From Cohnella nanjingensis (GTDB taxonomy: Bacteria > Bacillota > Bacilli > Paenibacillales > Paenibacillaceae), in assembly GCF_014212125.1 (NCBI RefSeq), contig NZ_JACJVP010000055.1, forward strand, positions 1 to 64,000: a stretch of DNA of 64,000 nt. The letters run 5' to 3'. The notes under the pieces are model-generated. The model ran no database searches. It had not been told where the DNA came from and was given only the letters and a program-made list of their open reading frames with translations. Each line of letters opens with the position of its first letter. Position 1 is the stretch's first letter. A program made the translations under genes and the position numbers. Shown piece after piece: positions 1 through 7,350 of the stretch.

Positions 1-154
1 GGACTTTTTCAGTGGCCCCGCTGCGAAGCCGGTCTTTTTGTCGTGAACCCGGAAGGATTCGTCTCGTCTTGCCGCTGCGGATCCGTCTCCGATGCCAGTC
101 GAGCACGCGGCGCTCAGCCGATGACGCGTAGTCCAGTTGGCCGGTCAAACGACT

Positions 155-844
155 TTAGACGGAGAGCGCGGACGCGCTCCTGCCGCCCTTCTCCTTGGAG
201 AAGATGCGCAGCGCGAGCGTCGCGCACCAGAGGGCGAAGAGGGTGAACCCGATGCTCCAAACCAGCGCCGGCAGGCCGGTATAGTGCTGCAGATTCGTGG
301 CGTCGCCCGCCCGCGCCGAATCCTCGAACGCGTACATGGCCAAGGAGAACGGTCCCATCGCCGATTCCTCCAAGCTGAGGAAGGCTAGCAGCAGGTAGTA
401 GAAGTTGCGGAACGCGGGGCGTACGAAGAAGGCGAATACGTTCAGCGCGATGAAGCCCGCCAGCCAGTACGCGCCGAAGCCCGAATGAACGTATAGGAGC
501 AGCATGATCAGCGCGATGCCCGTGATCAGGCCAAGGCCGAGCTTCTGCTGCTGTCGGCTGTGAAGCTTGAACATCAGGAGGGCGAACAGAGACGCTCCGA
601 CATAGCCGGCCATGGAGACGAGCAGCTGCCCCCAGGAAGACGGAATCATCGAGTAGGTGACGCCGCTGTGGTCGGCATGAAGCTCGATCCGCAGCACGCG
701 GCCAGACACCAGCAAGGTGACCAGGGCATGGCTGAACTCGTGAATCATCGTGTCCAGGTTGCGGAAATAGGAAGAGAACGGGATGAAGCGGGTGAGGAAG
801 ACGGATACGACCAGGTATAGGATCGTTAGGAACCACTTGTTCAA
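155..844 (-). CDS. Membrane-embedded M50-like zinc metalloprotease
   Basis: Multi-pass membrane protein with an HEFSH motif (the HExxH zinc site of M50/site-2-type peptidases) at about residues 35-39, just after a first hydrophobic helix; four or five more hydrophobic segments follow. I prefer the TTG at 844 over the ATG at 862, because an AGAGGTG ribosome-binding site lies between them and would otherwise sit inside the coding sequence. The family cleaves membrane-associated substrates or holds structural M50B-like homologues; the substrate here cannot be read from sequence. It stands alone, with no sigma or anti-sigma partner nearby. The C-terminus ends in a basic Ser/Lys/Arg-rich tail. Confidence 0.72.
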   Translation of the reverse strand: MNKWFLTILYLVVSVFLTRFIPFSSYFRNLDTMIHEFSHALVTLLVSGRVLRIELHADHSGVTYSMIPSSWGQLLVSMAGYVGASLFALLMFKLHSRQQQKLGLGLITGIALIMLLLYVHSGFGAYWLAGFIALNVFAFFVRPAFRNFYYLLLAFLSLEESAMGPFSLAMYAFEDSARAGDATNLQHYTGLPALVWSIGFTLFALWCATLALRIFSKEKGGRSASALSV

Positions 845-971
845 GCGCGCACCTCTTGGCATCAGTCGTGAATAGCTACCTCATTGTATACGCGCGAACG
901 GGCAAAGGGTTTTGTTCGTCGCGCCGTCACTTCGAAGTAGAGGGAATATCGAGCCGTCATCCATCGTGAAA

Positions 972-1027
972 ACCGCCTGTTTGGACGATCCGCCGAAAGA
1001 AATCGGCTTGTCGTCCAAACAGGCGGT
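972..1027 (-). terminator. Long-stem terminator downstream of the 69-aa gene
   Basis: Perfect 17-bp inverted repeat (972-988 with 1011-1027), with a smaller CCGA/TCGG hairpin nested in the 22-nt loop. Read on the minus strand it is followed by a short TTTT run. It lies just past the stop of the small minus-strand gene at 1047-1256. Confidence 0.6.
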
Positions 1028-1046
1028 CCATGGCTTAGCGGCGCCG

Positions 1047-1256
1047 TCAACGGCGGGACGCCGTCCGCCCCGCGCAGCGGGAGCGGCCCTGTGGCCAGAC
1101 CTGGACCTGGGCGGCGTATAAGAGTCCGGCGAACGAAACGAGGCATCCGGCCACGATCATGACGATGCCGATGCCCGTGTTGTAATCCGTCGCCAGCATG
1201 GCGGCCGCGGCGATGACATCCGTCAGGCAGAGCACGAACAAGAAGGCCAAAGGCAT
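1047..1256 (-). CDS. Small hypothetical membrane protein (69 aa)
   Basis: Begins at an ATG 7 nt after a clear GGAGG site. It contains two hydrophobic segments (about residues 1-17 and 23-45) and a basic C-terminal tail. A longer reading up to 1346 would place the ribosome-binding site inside the gene, so the short form is chosen. I do not recognise the family. Two-helix topology with a positively charged end would fit a small integral membrane protein. A strong hairpin terminator follows directly. Confidence 0.5.
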   Translation of the reverse strand: MPLAFLFVLCLTDVIAAAAMLATDYNTGIGIVMIVAGCLVSFAGLLYAAQVQVWPQGRSRCAGRTASRR

Positions 1257-1400
1257 AGTCGAACCTCCGTATCGGCGGGATAGTCCTATATACCCGATCT
1301 CGGAGGTTCGAATCAGCGCCGGACCCAAACGAAACGCCCTCGCCATGGCGTTCGGCCAGGGAGGGCGTCGGTCGTGCGGCGGATCGGTCGGTCCCGCGAA

Positions 1401-1937
1401 TCAGAAAACGATGTCGTCCGCCGATAGCAGTCGGACGAAGCTGCTGCCGAGCACGCTGTTGTGATGGGCGACGATCTGGGCGGCGGTGAGCTGCCCGCGG
1501 TCGAACGTGCTATGGGCGTCTCGGACGAGCACGGTGTCATAGCCTAGGCTGAAGGCGCGGCGGGACGTCGTGTCGACGCAGAAGTCGGTCTGCATGCCGG
1601 CGATGACGAGATTCCCCACGTTCCGCTCTTGCAGAATGTCGTGCAGGTCCGTCTCGTGAAAGGCGTCGCAAGTCGGCTTCCGCACGACGATGTCGCCGCC
1701 GATCACGCCCAACGCGGGATGGAGCTCCCAGGTGTCGCTGCCTTCCTGGAATTCGTCGCCGTCGTGGCTGGTATGCTGGATGAAGACGACGGGTGTGCCC
1801 GCTGCGCGCGCCCGGTTCGCCAGGCCGGCCAACCGTTCGAGCACGGCTTCCTCGTCATGCAGCTTCATGCCTTCGTACGTGAACATCGCGACTTGAGCGT
1901 CAATGATCACTAACGCGGCGTTAGCGGATGTCGTCAT
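1401..1937 (-). CDS. Isochorismatase-family cysteine hydrolase
   Basis: A 178-aa protein of the isochorismatase-like hydrolase fold. The catalytic triad of the family is visible as D13 (in IIDAQ), K87 (in VVRKPT) and C120 (in GMQTDFC), followed by the conserved VDTT stretch. Members hydrolyse amides or vinyl ethers (nicotinamide, N-carbamoyl compounds, isochorismate); the substrate cannot be assigned here. A GAGGA ribosome-binding site precedes the ATG. It is downstream of, and on the same strand as, the NlpC/P60 gene, separated by a short tandem repeat array, so co-transcription is possible but not shown. Confidence 0.85.
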   Translation of the reverse strand: MTTSANAALVIIDAQVAMFTYEGMKLHDEEAVLERLAGLANRARAAGTPVVFIQHTSHDGDEFQEGSDTWELHPALGVIGGDIVVRKPTCDAFHETDLHDILQERNVGNLVIAGMQTDFCVDTTSRRAFSLGYDTVLVRDAHSTFDRGQLTAAQIVAHHNSVLGSSFVRLLSADDIVF

Positions 1938-1980
1938 GGGCGGATTCCTCGCATTCGTCGATTCGTTTAATAGCTAAGTT

Positions 1981-2105
1981 CGGCATCGTCGACGAATTTC
2001 CTGCCCAAAATCCGCATCGTCGGCGAATCTCCTGCCCAACTCCGCATCGCTGGCGATTCTCCTGCCCAAACGCCGCATCGCTGGCGATTCTCCTGCCCGT
2101 TGCCG
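1981..2105. repeat. Array of four ~31-bp repeats with a small palindromic core
   Basis: Four direct repeats start at GCATCG positions 1983, 2014, 2044 and 2075 (spacing 31, 30, 31). Each has a short palindromic core (TCGTCGACGA in unit 1, ATCGC-TG-GCGAT in units 3 and 4) followed by CTCCTGCCCAAACGCC-like spacer sequence. It fills the gap between two minus-strand genes. Its spacer resembles that of the array at 4962-5243. Confidence 0.8.
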
Positions 2106-2118
2106 CTTCGGGATGACG

Positions 2119-2646
2119 TTAGAGGACGCGCCGAGCGGTGATGTAGCGTTTCGGGTAATTGCCCGAGTTCAGGTTGCTGATGACGACCCCGCTCTTCGAA
2201 CCCGTCGTGTTGTGGATGAATTGGCCGTTGCCGATGTAGATGCCGACATGGTTGATCTGGCCGGGCTTGCTCACGCTGAAGAAGATCAAGTCGCCCTTCC
2301 GCAGATTGCTCTTGGCCACGTAGCTGCCTTGCTTGCTCTGCGACTTCGTGCCCCACTTGAGCGAGACGCCTTGCTTGCCGAAGACGTACTTGGTCCAGGA
2401 AGAGCAGTCGAACGTCAACGTGCTGGGGCTGTTCACCCCGAATTTATAGCGAACCTTGCCTTGCATCGACTTGGCGAAGGCGATGAGCTTGTCCGCTTTT
2501 TGAGAAGCGGTCGCGGTTATTTGAACGTCCGAAGATGCGGTTGCGGCATGCGCGCCCCGCGGTTCTCCGATAACGCCGGCGGTAGCGATCATGGCGAAGC
2601 AGGCGGCACCGATTGCTAGTTTGCGCAAGGAATGTCTGTTAATCAT
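2119..2646 (-). CDS. Secreted NlpC/P60 peptidoglycan endopeptidase
   Basis: A 175-aa exported cell-wall hydrolase. A Sec signal peptide (residues 1-35, ending GAHAA) is followed by a short linker and one NlpC/P60 domain (about 50-175). The catalytic residues are C81 in FDCSSW, H133 in NHVGIYIG and a third polar residue at H145 in FIHNT. The family cuts D-Glu-DAP-type stem peptides. There is no LysM or SH3 targeting domain, so it is a minimal catalytic form. AGGAGG lies 5 nt before the ATG. Confidence 0.9.
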   Translation of the reverse strand: MINRHSLRKLAIGAACFAMIATAGVIGEPRGAHAATASSDVQITATASQKADKLIAFAKSMQGKVRYKFGVNSPSTLTFDCSSWTKYVFGKQGVSLKWGTKSQSKQGSYVAKSNLRKGDLIFFSVSKPGQINHVGIYIGNGQFIHNTTGSKSGVVISNLNSGNYPKRYITARRVL

Positions 2647-2884
2647 CGTTTCCTCCTGGGGTAGATAAGTTTGGAATACAGGGGAAGTATAGCATGGGAG
2701 GGAAATTGGGATAGAAAATTTGAGGGGATCTTAATGATGGGAATAACCGGTGCCGAAGGAGAAAACGGGAAGGCGCGCGAGGGGGGGACGGCGGTCGCGC
2801 TCTAGGCGGCATGGCGCCGGGGAGGCGCCGCGCTAGACGATTCGAGGAGCGAAAGCGCATGGCGGGGCTTGTCTCCCCCTAGCA

Positions 2885-3670
2885 TCAGACCGGCTTGAAC
2901 AAGGTATTGCCGTAAGGTGCCCGGCGGTAAGCGAGCGGACGCTCGCCCATCTCCCGCTTGAACATCGTGCAGAATTGGGCGTCGGTCGAGAAGCCGCAGC
3001 GCAGGGCGATCTCCGAGACGGACAGCTCGGTGTGCTTCAGCAGCTGGCGGGCTTGTTCGAGCCGGATCTCGAACAGGTATTGGATCGGGGATCGCTCGTA
3101 TTGCCTACGGAACAGATGGCGGAAGTGATGATAGCTGTAGCCGGCCATATCGGCGAGCGCTTCGATCGACACCTTCTGGTTGTAGTGCTCGTGCAGATAG
3201 TTGCGGGCGTATGCGAGCCTACGGTCCGGAAGCTCCGATTCGGGCGCGCCGACATGCCGCAGATGCGCGATCAGCAGCTGGCCGGTCAGCAGATTCAACT
3301 GGCTCTCGTAAAAGGCTTTCTTCCCTCGCATCTCCTCCAGCAACTGAGAGAGCGTGTCTGCGATCGCCGAAGCGACGGCCGGGGCGTACAAGCCGGTTCG
3401 AAGCGGCGCTTGGGTGCCGTCCGGGAGCGTGAAGCCGACGCAGACGACCTCCGTCGCGTCTTCGCGGCGCTCGTCGTGCGGAATGCCGGGCGCGATGAGC
3501 GCATAGGTGCCGGGCGCGTAACGGTAGCCGGTGTCTCCGATGCGGGTCGTCCCGGCGCCCCGCGCATAGTAGACGAGTTCATGGCAGCCGTGCCGGTGCA
3601 GGGGAACGGCGGACCGGGGCTCGTGCCGGGCTTCGAATAGAAAATCAAGCTGCGCTTGGATAGAGATCAC
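2885..3670 (-). CDS. AraC-family transcriptional regulator with cupin sensor
   Basis: A 261-aa protein with an N-terminal cupin-like sugar-sensing half (HRHGCHELVYY, then an APGIPHDE loop) and a C-terminal double helix-turn-helix of the HTH_18 type (about residues 160-255, with the conserved CGFSTDAQFCTMFKRE). The start is a GTG with only a weak ribosome-binding site. It is divergent from the nucleoside hydrolase at 3843, so it probably controls that gene from the 170-bp shared intergenic region. The effector is unknown. Confidence 0.88.
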   Translation of the reverse strand: MISIQAQLDFLFEARHEPRSAVPLHRHGCHELVYYARGAGTTRIGDTGYRYAPGTYALIAPGIPHDERREDATEVVCVGFTLPDGTQAPLRTGLYAPAVASAIADTLSQLLEEMRGKKAFYESQLNLLTGQLLIAHLRHVGAPESELPDRRLAYARNYLHEHYNQKVSIEALADMAGYSYHHFRHLFRRQYERSPIQYLFEIRLEQARQLLKHTELSVSEIALRCGFSTDAQFCTMFKREMGERPLAYRRAPYGNTLFKPV

Positions 3671-3842
3671 CTCATGGACATCGTCGAACGGGAAAAAGCC
3701 AGATCATGCAAAATCATCGCCGGAAAGTGAAAAACAATCGGCGTCCCGTCCGCTATGATGGATTTACCTTTAACCAAATCATAGAAGACGGGACGACGGC
3801 TTGCAAGCGCTGCCGATTATCGCCCGCCAAGGAGGCAAGCGC

Positions 3843-4775
3843 ATGACGATATCTTATCCGAAGCTGACGCCCGAGACGCTGCAAACGCGTCTCGCGCATC
3901 CCAAAGGAACCGTCCGCATGGTGCTGGACACCGACACGTTTAACGAGATCGACGACCAATTCGCCGTCGTCTACGCGATGCGTTCGCCGGAGCGGGTCAG
4001 GGTGGAGGCGTTCTACGCGGCGCCCTTCCACAACGAGCTGTCGGACGGTCCGAAGGACGGCATGGAGAAGAGCTACAGGGAACTGGAGAAGATCGCCGGC
4101 CTGCTGCCGGAGATGGCGGACGTCCCCAGGTTCCGCGGGTCGGAGACGTACCTGCCGGAGGCGCAGTCGCCCGTAGACAGCGAAGCGGCGCGCGATCTCG
4201 TGTCGCGCGCCATGGCTTCGCGGGAGGACGACCCGCTCCACGTGGTGGCCATCGGCGCGATTACGAACGTCGCGTCCGCGATCCTGATGGAGCCCGGCAT
4301 CATCCGGCGCATCGTGGTCGTGTGGCTGGGCGGCCATGCGCTGCATTGGCCGGATACGCGCGAGTTCAACATGCATCAGGATCGTCACGCCGCGCGGGTC
4401 CTGCTGGACAGCGGCGTGCCGCTCGTTCTGATCCCGTGCATGGGCGTCGCCTCGCATCTGGCTACGACGTTGTCCGAGATACGGGAGTACGTCAAATTGC
4501 AAGGCGCGGTCGGCAGCTATTTGTACGACACTTTCGAGCAGTGCAGTCCCGATCATTTCGCCTATTCGCGGGTGATCTGGGACATCTCCACGATCGCCTA
4601 TCTCGTGAACGAGGACTGGACGCCGAGCGAGCTCGTTCCGAGTCCGATCCTCGCGGAGGACGGACGATGGGGACCGCCGAATCCGGACCGGCATCCGATC
4701 CGCTGCGTGCGCTACGTCCATCGGGACGGCGTGTTCCGGGATCTGTTCGGCAAGCTGGGGGAACCGTCTCGTTAA
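3843..4775 (+). CDS. Inosine/uridine-preferring nucleoside hydrolase family protein
   Basis: About 310 aa. The N-terminal DTDTFNEIDDQFA (from residue 29) is the calcium-binding Asp cluster of the IU-nucleoside hydrolase fold, and AIGAITNVASAI and HQDRHAARVLL match later conserved blocks. These enzymes split the N-glycosidic bond of nucleosides to ribose and base. The ATG at 3843 is chosen because AAGGAGG lies 7 nt upstream, whereas an in-frame start at 3801 has none. Base specificity cannot be inferred. A divergent AraC regulator suggests induction by a sugar-like ligand. Confidence 0.85.
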   Translation: MTISYPKLTPETLQTRLAHPKGTVRMVLDTDTFNEIDDQFAVVYAMRSPERVRVEAFYAAPFHNELSDGPKDGMEKSYRELEKIAGLLPEMADVPRFRGSETYLPEAQSPVDSEAARDLVSRAMASREDDPLHVVAIGAITNVASAILMEPGIIRRIVVVWLGGHALHWPDTREFNMHQDRHAARVLLDSGVPLVLIPCMGVASHLATTLSEIREYVKLQGAVGSYLYDTFEQCSPDHFAYSRVIWDISTIAYLVNEDWTPSELVPSPILAEDGRWGPPNPDRHPIRCVRYVHRDGVFRDLFGKLGEPSR

Positions 4776-4864
4776 GGGTGATGAATGGACTTTAATTGGA
4801 GCCAGTCGCCGGAGCGGGTCTTCACGAACAGCTTCCGGCCGATGCGTTTGCCATGAACGAACAC
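4772..4864 (-). CDS. Possible 30-aa basic microprotein with GTG start
   Basis: A short reading frame (GTG at 4864) preceded by AGGAGG at a normal 7-8 nt distance. The predicted product is basic, with KRIGRKLF and a C-terminal SGDWLQLK, and its stop overlaps the end of the convergent nucleoside hydrolase gene by 4 nt. The only support is the ribosome-binding site. It could equally be a chance frame. Confidence 0.3.
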   Translation of the reverse strand: MFVHGKRIGRKLFVKTRSGDWLQLKSIHHP

Positions 4865-4961
4865 GATGATCGCCTCCTGAACCGTTTTGGTTAAACATGA
4901 GTAATGGATGATTACCCGATTGCGCTCAAATTGTAACCCATGATTTGACAAAGAGGCGTCT

Positions 4962-5243
4962 GAGATGACCGCCAAATACGGTAATCATGGCGGCCAAGGG
5001 GGAGTTGAGCGGGAGATGACCGCGGAATGCGGTTATCTCGGTTGCTGGAGGGGCGTTTGCAGGGGAGATAACCGTGGAATGCGGTTATCTCGGTGGCTGG
5101 AGGGGCGTTTGCAGGGGAGATAACCGCGGAGTGCGGTTATCTCGGTGGCTGGAGGGGCGTTTGCAGGGGAGGTATCCGCGGAGTGCGGTTATCTCGGTTG
5201 CTGGAGGGGCGTTTGCAGGGGAGATAACCGCGGAGTGCGGTTA
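4962..5243. repeat. Hairpin array 1: five 52-bp units plus one degenerate unit
   Basis: Units start at 5013, 5065, 5117, 5169 and 5221 with an exact 52-bp period; a diverged copy starts at 4962. Each unit has an 11-bp-arm hairpin (GAGATAACCGC, 5-nt loop, GCGGTTATCTC) and a 25-bp spacer (GGTTGCTGGAGGGGC then GTTTGCAGGG). The array sits between two convergent genes. Arm substitutions (for example GAGATG in unit 1, GAGGTATCC in unit 4) are mostly uncompensated. No T-tracts follow the hairpins. Confidence 0.95.
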
Positions 5244-5269
5244 ACGCTGCATCACCCCACCGTTCACGC

Positions 5270-5298
5270 AAAAAAGCAGGCCGTCGGGCCTGCTTTTT
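5270..5298. terminator. Bidirectional Rho-independent terminator
   Basis: AAAAAAGCAGGCC, a 3-nt loop, then GGGCCTGCTTTTTT. The A-run and T-run make it usable on both strands. It lies 7 bp past the stop of the J-domain-like gene on the minus strand. Confidence 0.92.
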
Positions 5299-5304
5299 TG
5301 CTCG

Positions 5305-6198
5305 TTATTTCTTCGCCTCGAAATGCTTGATATACGTCAGCGCCTCTTCCGGATGCTTCGCGTTCGCGCGGATGCCCGCGATGAATTCCGTGCCGTTCAC
5401 GCCCAGCTCCTTCGCCATCGTCGTCCCGGACAGATCGACGCCGTAGACATGCTCGGAGGTGTCTTCCTCGGTCTTGGACTTCATCTGCAGATCGGCGGGG
5501 ATGCCGCTCTCGCCGTCCAGCGGCTTCAGCGCGCCCTGCGGCGCGAGCTTGGCGAAGTTCAGCTTATCCATGATGTACAAGTCCGACTTGTCGGTCATGA
5601 GGACGAGCATGCTCTTCTGGATAAGCGCCATGTCCTGCTCGCTCTTCGTATCCGAAGGCACGTAGGTGAGATCCGCGATCACGCGCTGCCAGTCCGGGAA
5701 CTGCTTCAGGATGTCTTCGCCCAGCGGCTTGGTGTCGGCGGCCATCCCGTCGCCGTAGAAATAGTTGCCATAGAACATGACCGACAAGTTCGCGGGCGGC
5801 AGCTTGGCGAGCTCCGCTTGCTCGTGCTTGTGGTCGACGTAGCTCTTGATGCCGTAACCGATCGCGATCAGGAGCAGGATGCCGCCGAGAATATGGAATT
5901 TGTAATAGTGCAGGAAATGGTCCCATTTTTGCGCGCGTCCGGCCATCTTCTTGTACTTGCCGTAGTTCTGTTCCGTGAACGCGGCCTTCGCCTGCGTCTC
6001 CTCGTAGTCTTTGATGTAGCGGTAAGCGCGGCTGATCGCCTCTTCGTCGACGCGCAGGGCGCCGTCCTCCGCGTCGCCTTCGCGCATCTTCTGCGCGCGG
6101 GCCCGGCGGACGAGGATGTAATAGCGATTCTCCAATTCTTCTTTGTCTGCGTTTTCAGAAAGGCCGAGTACGTCGTAAGCCTGCTTCAATTCATCCAT
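5305..6198 (-). CDS. Membrane protein with degenerate N-terminal J-domain
   Basis: A 297-aa protein. Residues 1-65 resemble a J-domain (DELKQAYDVLGLSENAD then EELENRYY), but the HPD motif needed to stimulate DnaK is absent (ILVRRARAQK occupies that place). One transmembrane helix follows at about 102-120, then an external domain of ~175 residues without recognised motifs. The ATG at 6198 is preferred over one at 6279 because AGAAGGTGA lies 8 nt before it. The missing HPD makes a classical DnaK co-chaperone role unlikely. It is divergent from an AraC gene and ends at a strong terminator. Confidence 0.75.
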   Translation of the reverse strand: MDELKQAYDVLGLSENADKEELENRYYILVRRARAQKMREGDAEDGALRVDEEAISRAYRYIKDYEETQAKAAFTEQNYGKYKKMAGRAQKWDHFLHYYKFHILGGILLLIAIGYGIKSYVDHKHEQAELAKLPPANLSVMFYGNYFYGDGMAADTKPLGEDILKQFPDWQRVIADLTYVPSDTKSEQDMALIQKSMLVLMTDKSDLYIMDKLNFAKLAPQGALKPLDGESGIPADLQMKSKTEEDTSEHVYGVDLSGTTMAKELGVNGTEFIAGIRANAKHPEEALTYIKHFEAKK

Positions 6199-6330
6199 GA
6201 ATATAGTCACCTTCTGTCGATTATCCGTCCTACTTAGTATACGTGATTCAAGCGTTCGGTTCCACTTCGGCGTCGTCATCGATTATGATGAAGAGACGAA
6301 GGTTGCGAAGAGCGGAGGCGACGGCAGGAT

Positions 6331-7230
6331 ATGGCGCACGGCGGCGGCTTGTTTCACGCGGAATGGCTAGACGGAGAGTACCGGCCCCGCGTTCACGCGT
6401 ATTACTTCAAGCAATGGTCGGCCTACGATATGGCCTACCACGCCCACGACTCGACCGAGATCATGTACGTTATGTCGGATTCCTGCCGCGTCGTGCTGCA
6501 TACGGGAGAGGGCCGGCACGAATCGGTCGCGCTCAAGAAGGGCGAGTTCATCATCTTGAACGCGAACGTGCCGCACCGGCTGCAGGTGGACAAGACTTGC
6601 CGGATGCTCAACGTGGAATTCGGGCTGACCCCAAGCCAGGGCGTCATCCCTTCGCTTCGCCGGCTCGCGGCCGAGGACGCGCCGCTCGTCGGCTTGATCC
6701 GGGCGCCCGATCCGTACCTCGTGCTGAGCGATCCGGACGAAGTGTATCATACGTTGAAAAGCCTCGTGCTGGAGCTGGACCTACAGAGCGCGGACGCGGG
6801 CATGCTGGCGCAGCTGCTGCTCGCGCAGCTGCTCGTGCGGATCGCGCGGCTGCGCTCGGCGCAGATCGAGAGCGGCCTGCCCGCGGCGGATTGGTACGTC
6901 CGGCAGACGATGGCATTCATGCAGCAGAACTACGACCGCGATATTCAGGTGAAGGATATCGCGGGCGCCGTGAACCTGCACCCGAGCTACTTGCAGCGCA
7001 TTTTCAGGGCGCATTCGGGGCAGACGCTAACGGAGTATCTGACCGCCCATCGGATGGAGAAGGCCAAGATGCTGCTGCTCCACACCGACATTCCGGTGGC
7101 AGACATCTCCGAATACGTCGGGGTGGCGAGCCGGCAGTATTTCCACGTGCTGTTCAAAAAATATACGGGGCGGACGCCCGTCTCGTTTCGCCAATCGGTC
7201 GCGACCCAGAGCTGGCAGGGCGAATCGTAA
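6331..7230 (+). CDS. AraC-family transcriptional regulator
   Basis: A 299-aa protein. An N-terminal cupin region (YHAHDSTEIMYV, then GEFIILNANVPHRL) is the probable ligand pocket, and a C-terminal HTH_18 pair covers about residues 195-290 (HPSYLQRIFRAHSGQ and the SRQYFHVLFKKYTGRTP signature). It is 120 bp upstream of, and on the same strand as, the GH4 glycosidase gene, so it is likely the local activator of that gene. A GGAGG lies about 12 nt before the ATG, slightly long. Confidence 0.88.
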   Translation: MAHGGGLFHAEWLDGEYRPRVHAYYFKQWSAYDMAYHAHDSTEIMYVMSDSCRVVLHTGEGRHESVALKKGEFIILNANVPHRLQVDKTCRMLNVEFGLTPSQGVIPSLRRLAAEDAPLVGLIRAPDPYLVLSDPDEVYHTLKSLVLELDLQSADAGMLAQLLLAQLLVRIARLRSAQIESGLPAADWYVRQTMAFMQQNYDRDIQVKDIAGAVNLHPSYLQRIFRAHSGQTLTEYLTAHRMEKAKMLLLHTDIPVADISEYVGVASRQYFHVLFKKYTGRTPVSFRQSVATQSWQGES

Positions 7231-7350
7231 AAAAGCTGCGATTTTTGACAAGTCTCCGTCCCAGGAAGTCACGATCTTGATCACGCTTTCCGTCCGGGTG
7301 CGTTTACAATTTGGGGGAGGCCAAAACCTAGACGGAGGTTGATCGAGATC

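Noticed and set aside
1-154. Coding region at the left edge
   Set aside because: Only short Arg-rich frames without ribosome-binding sites are seen.
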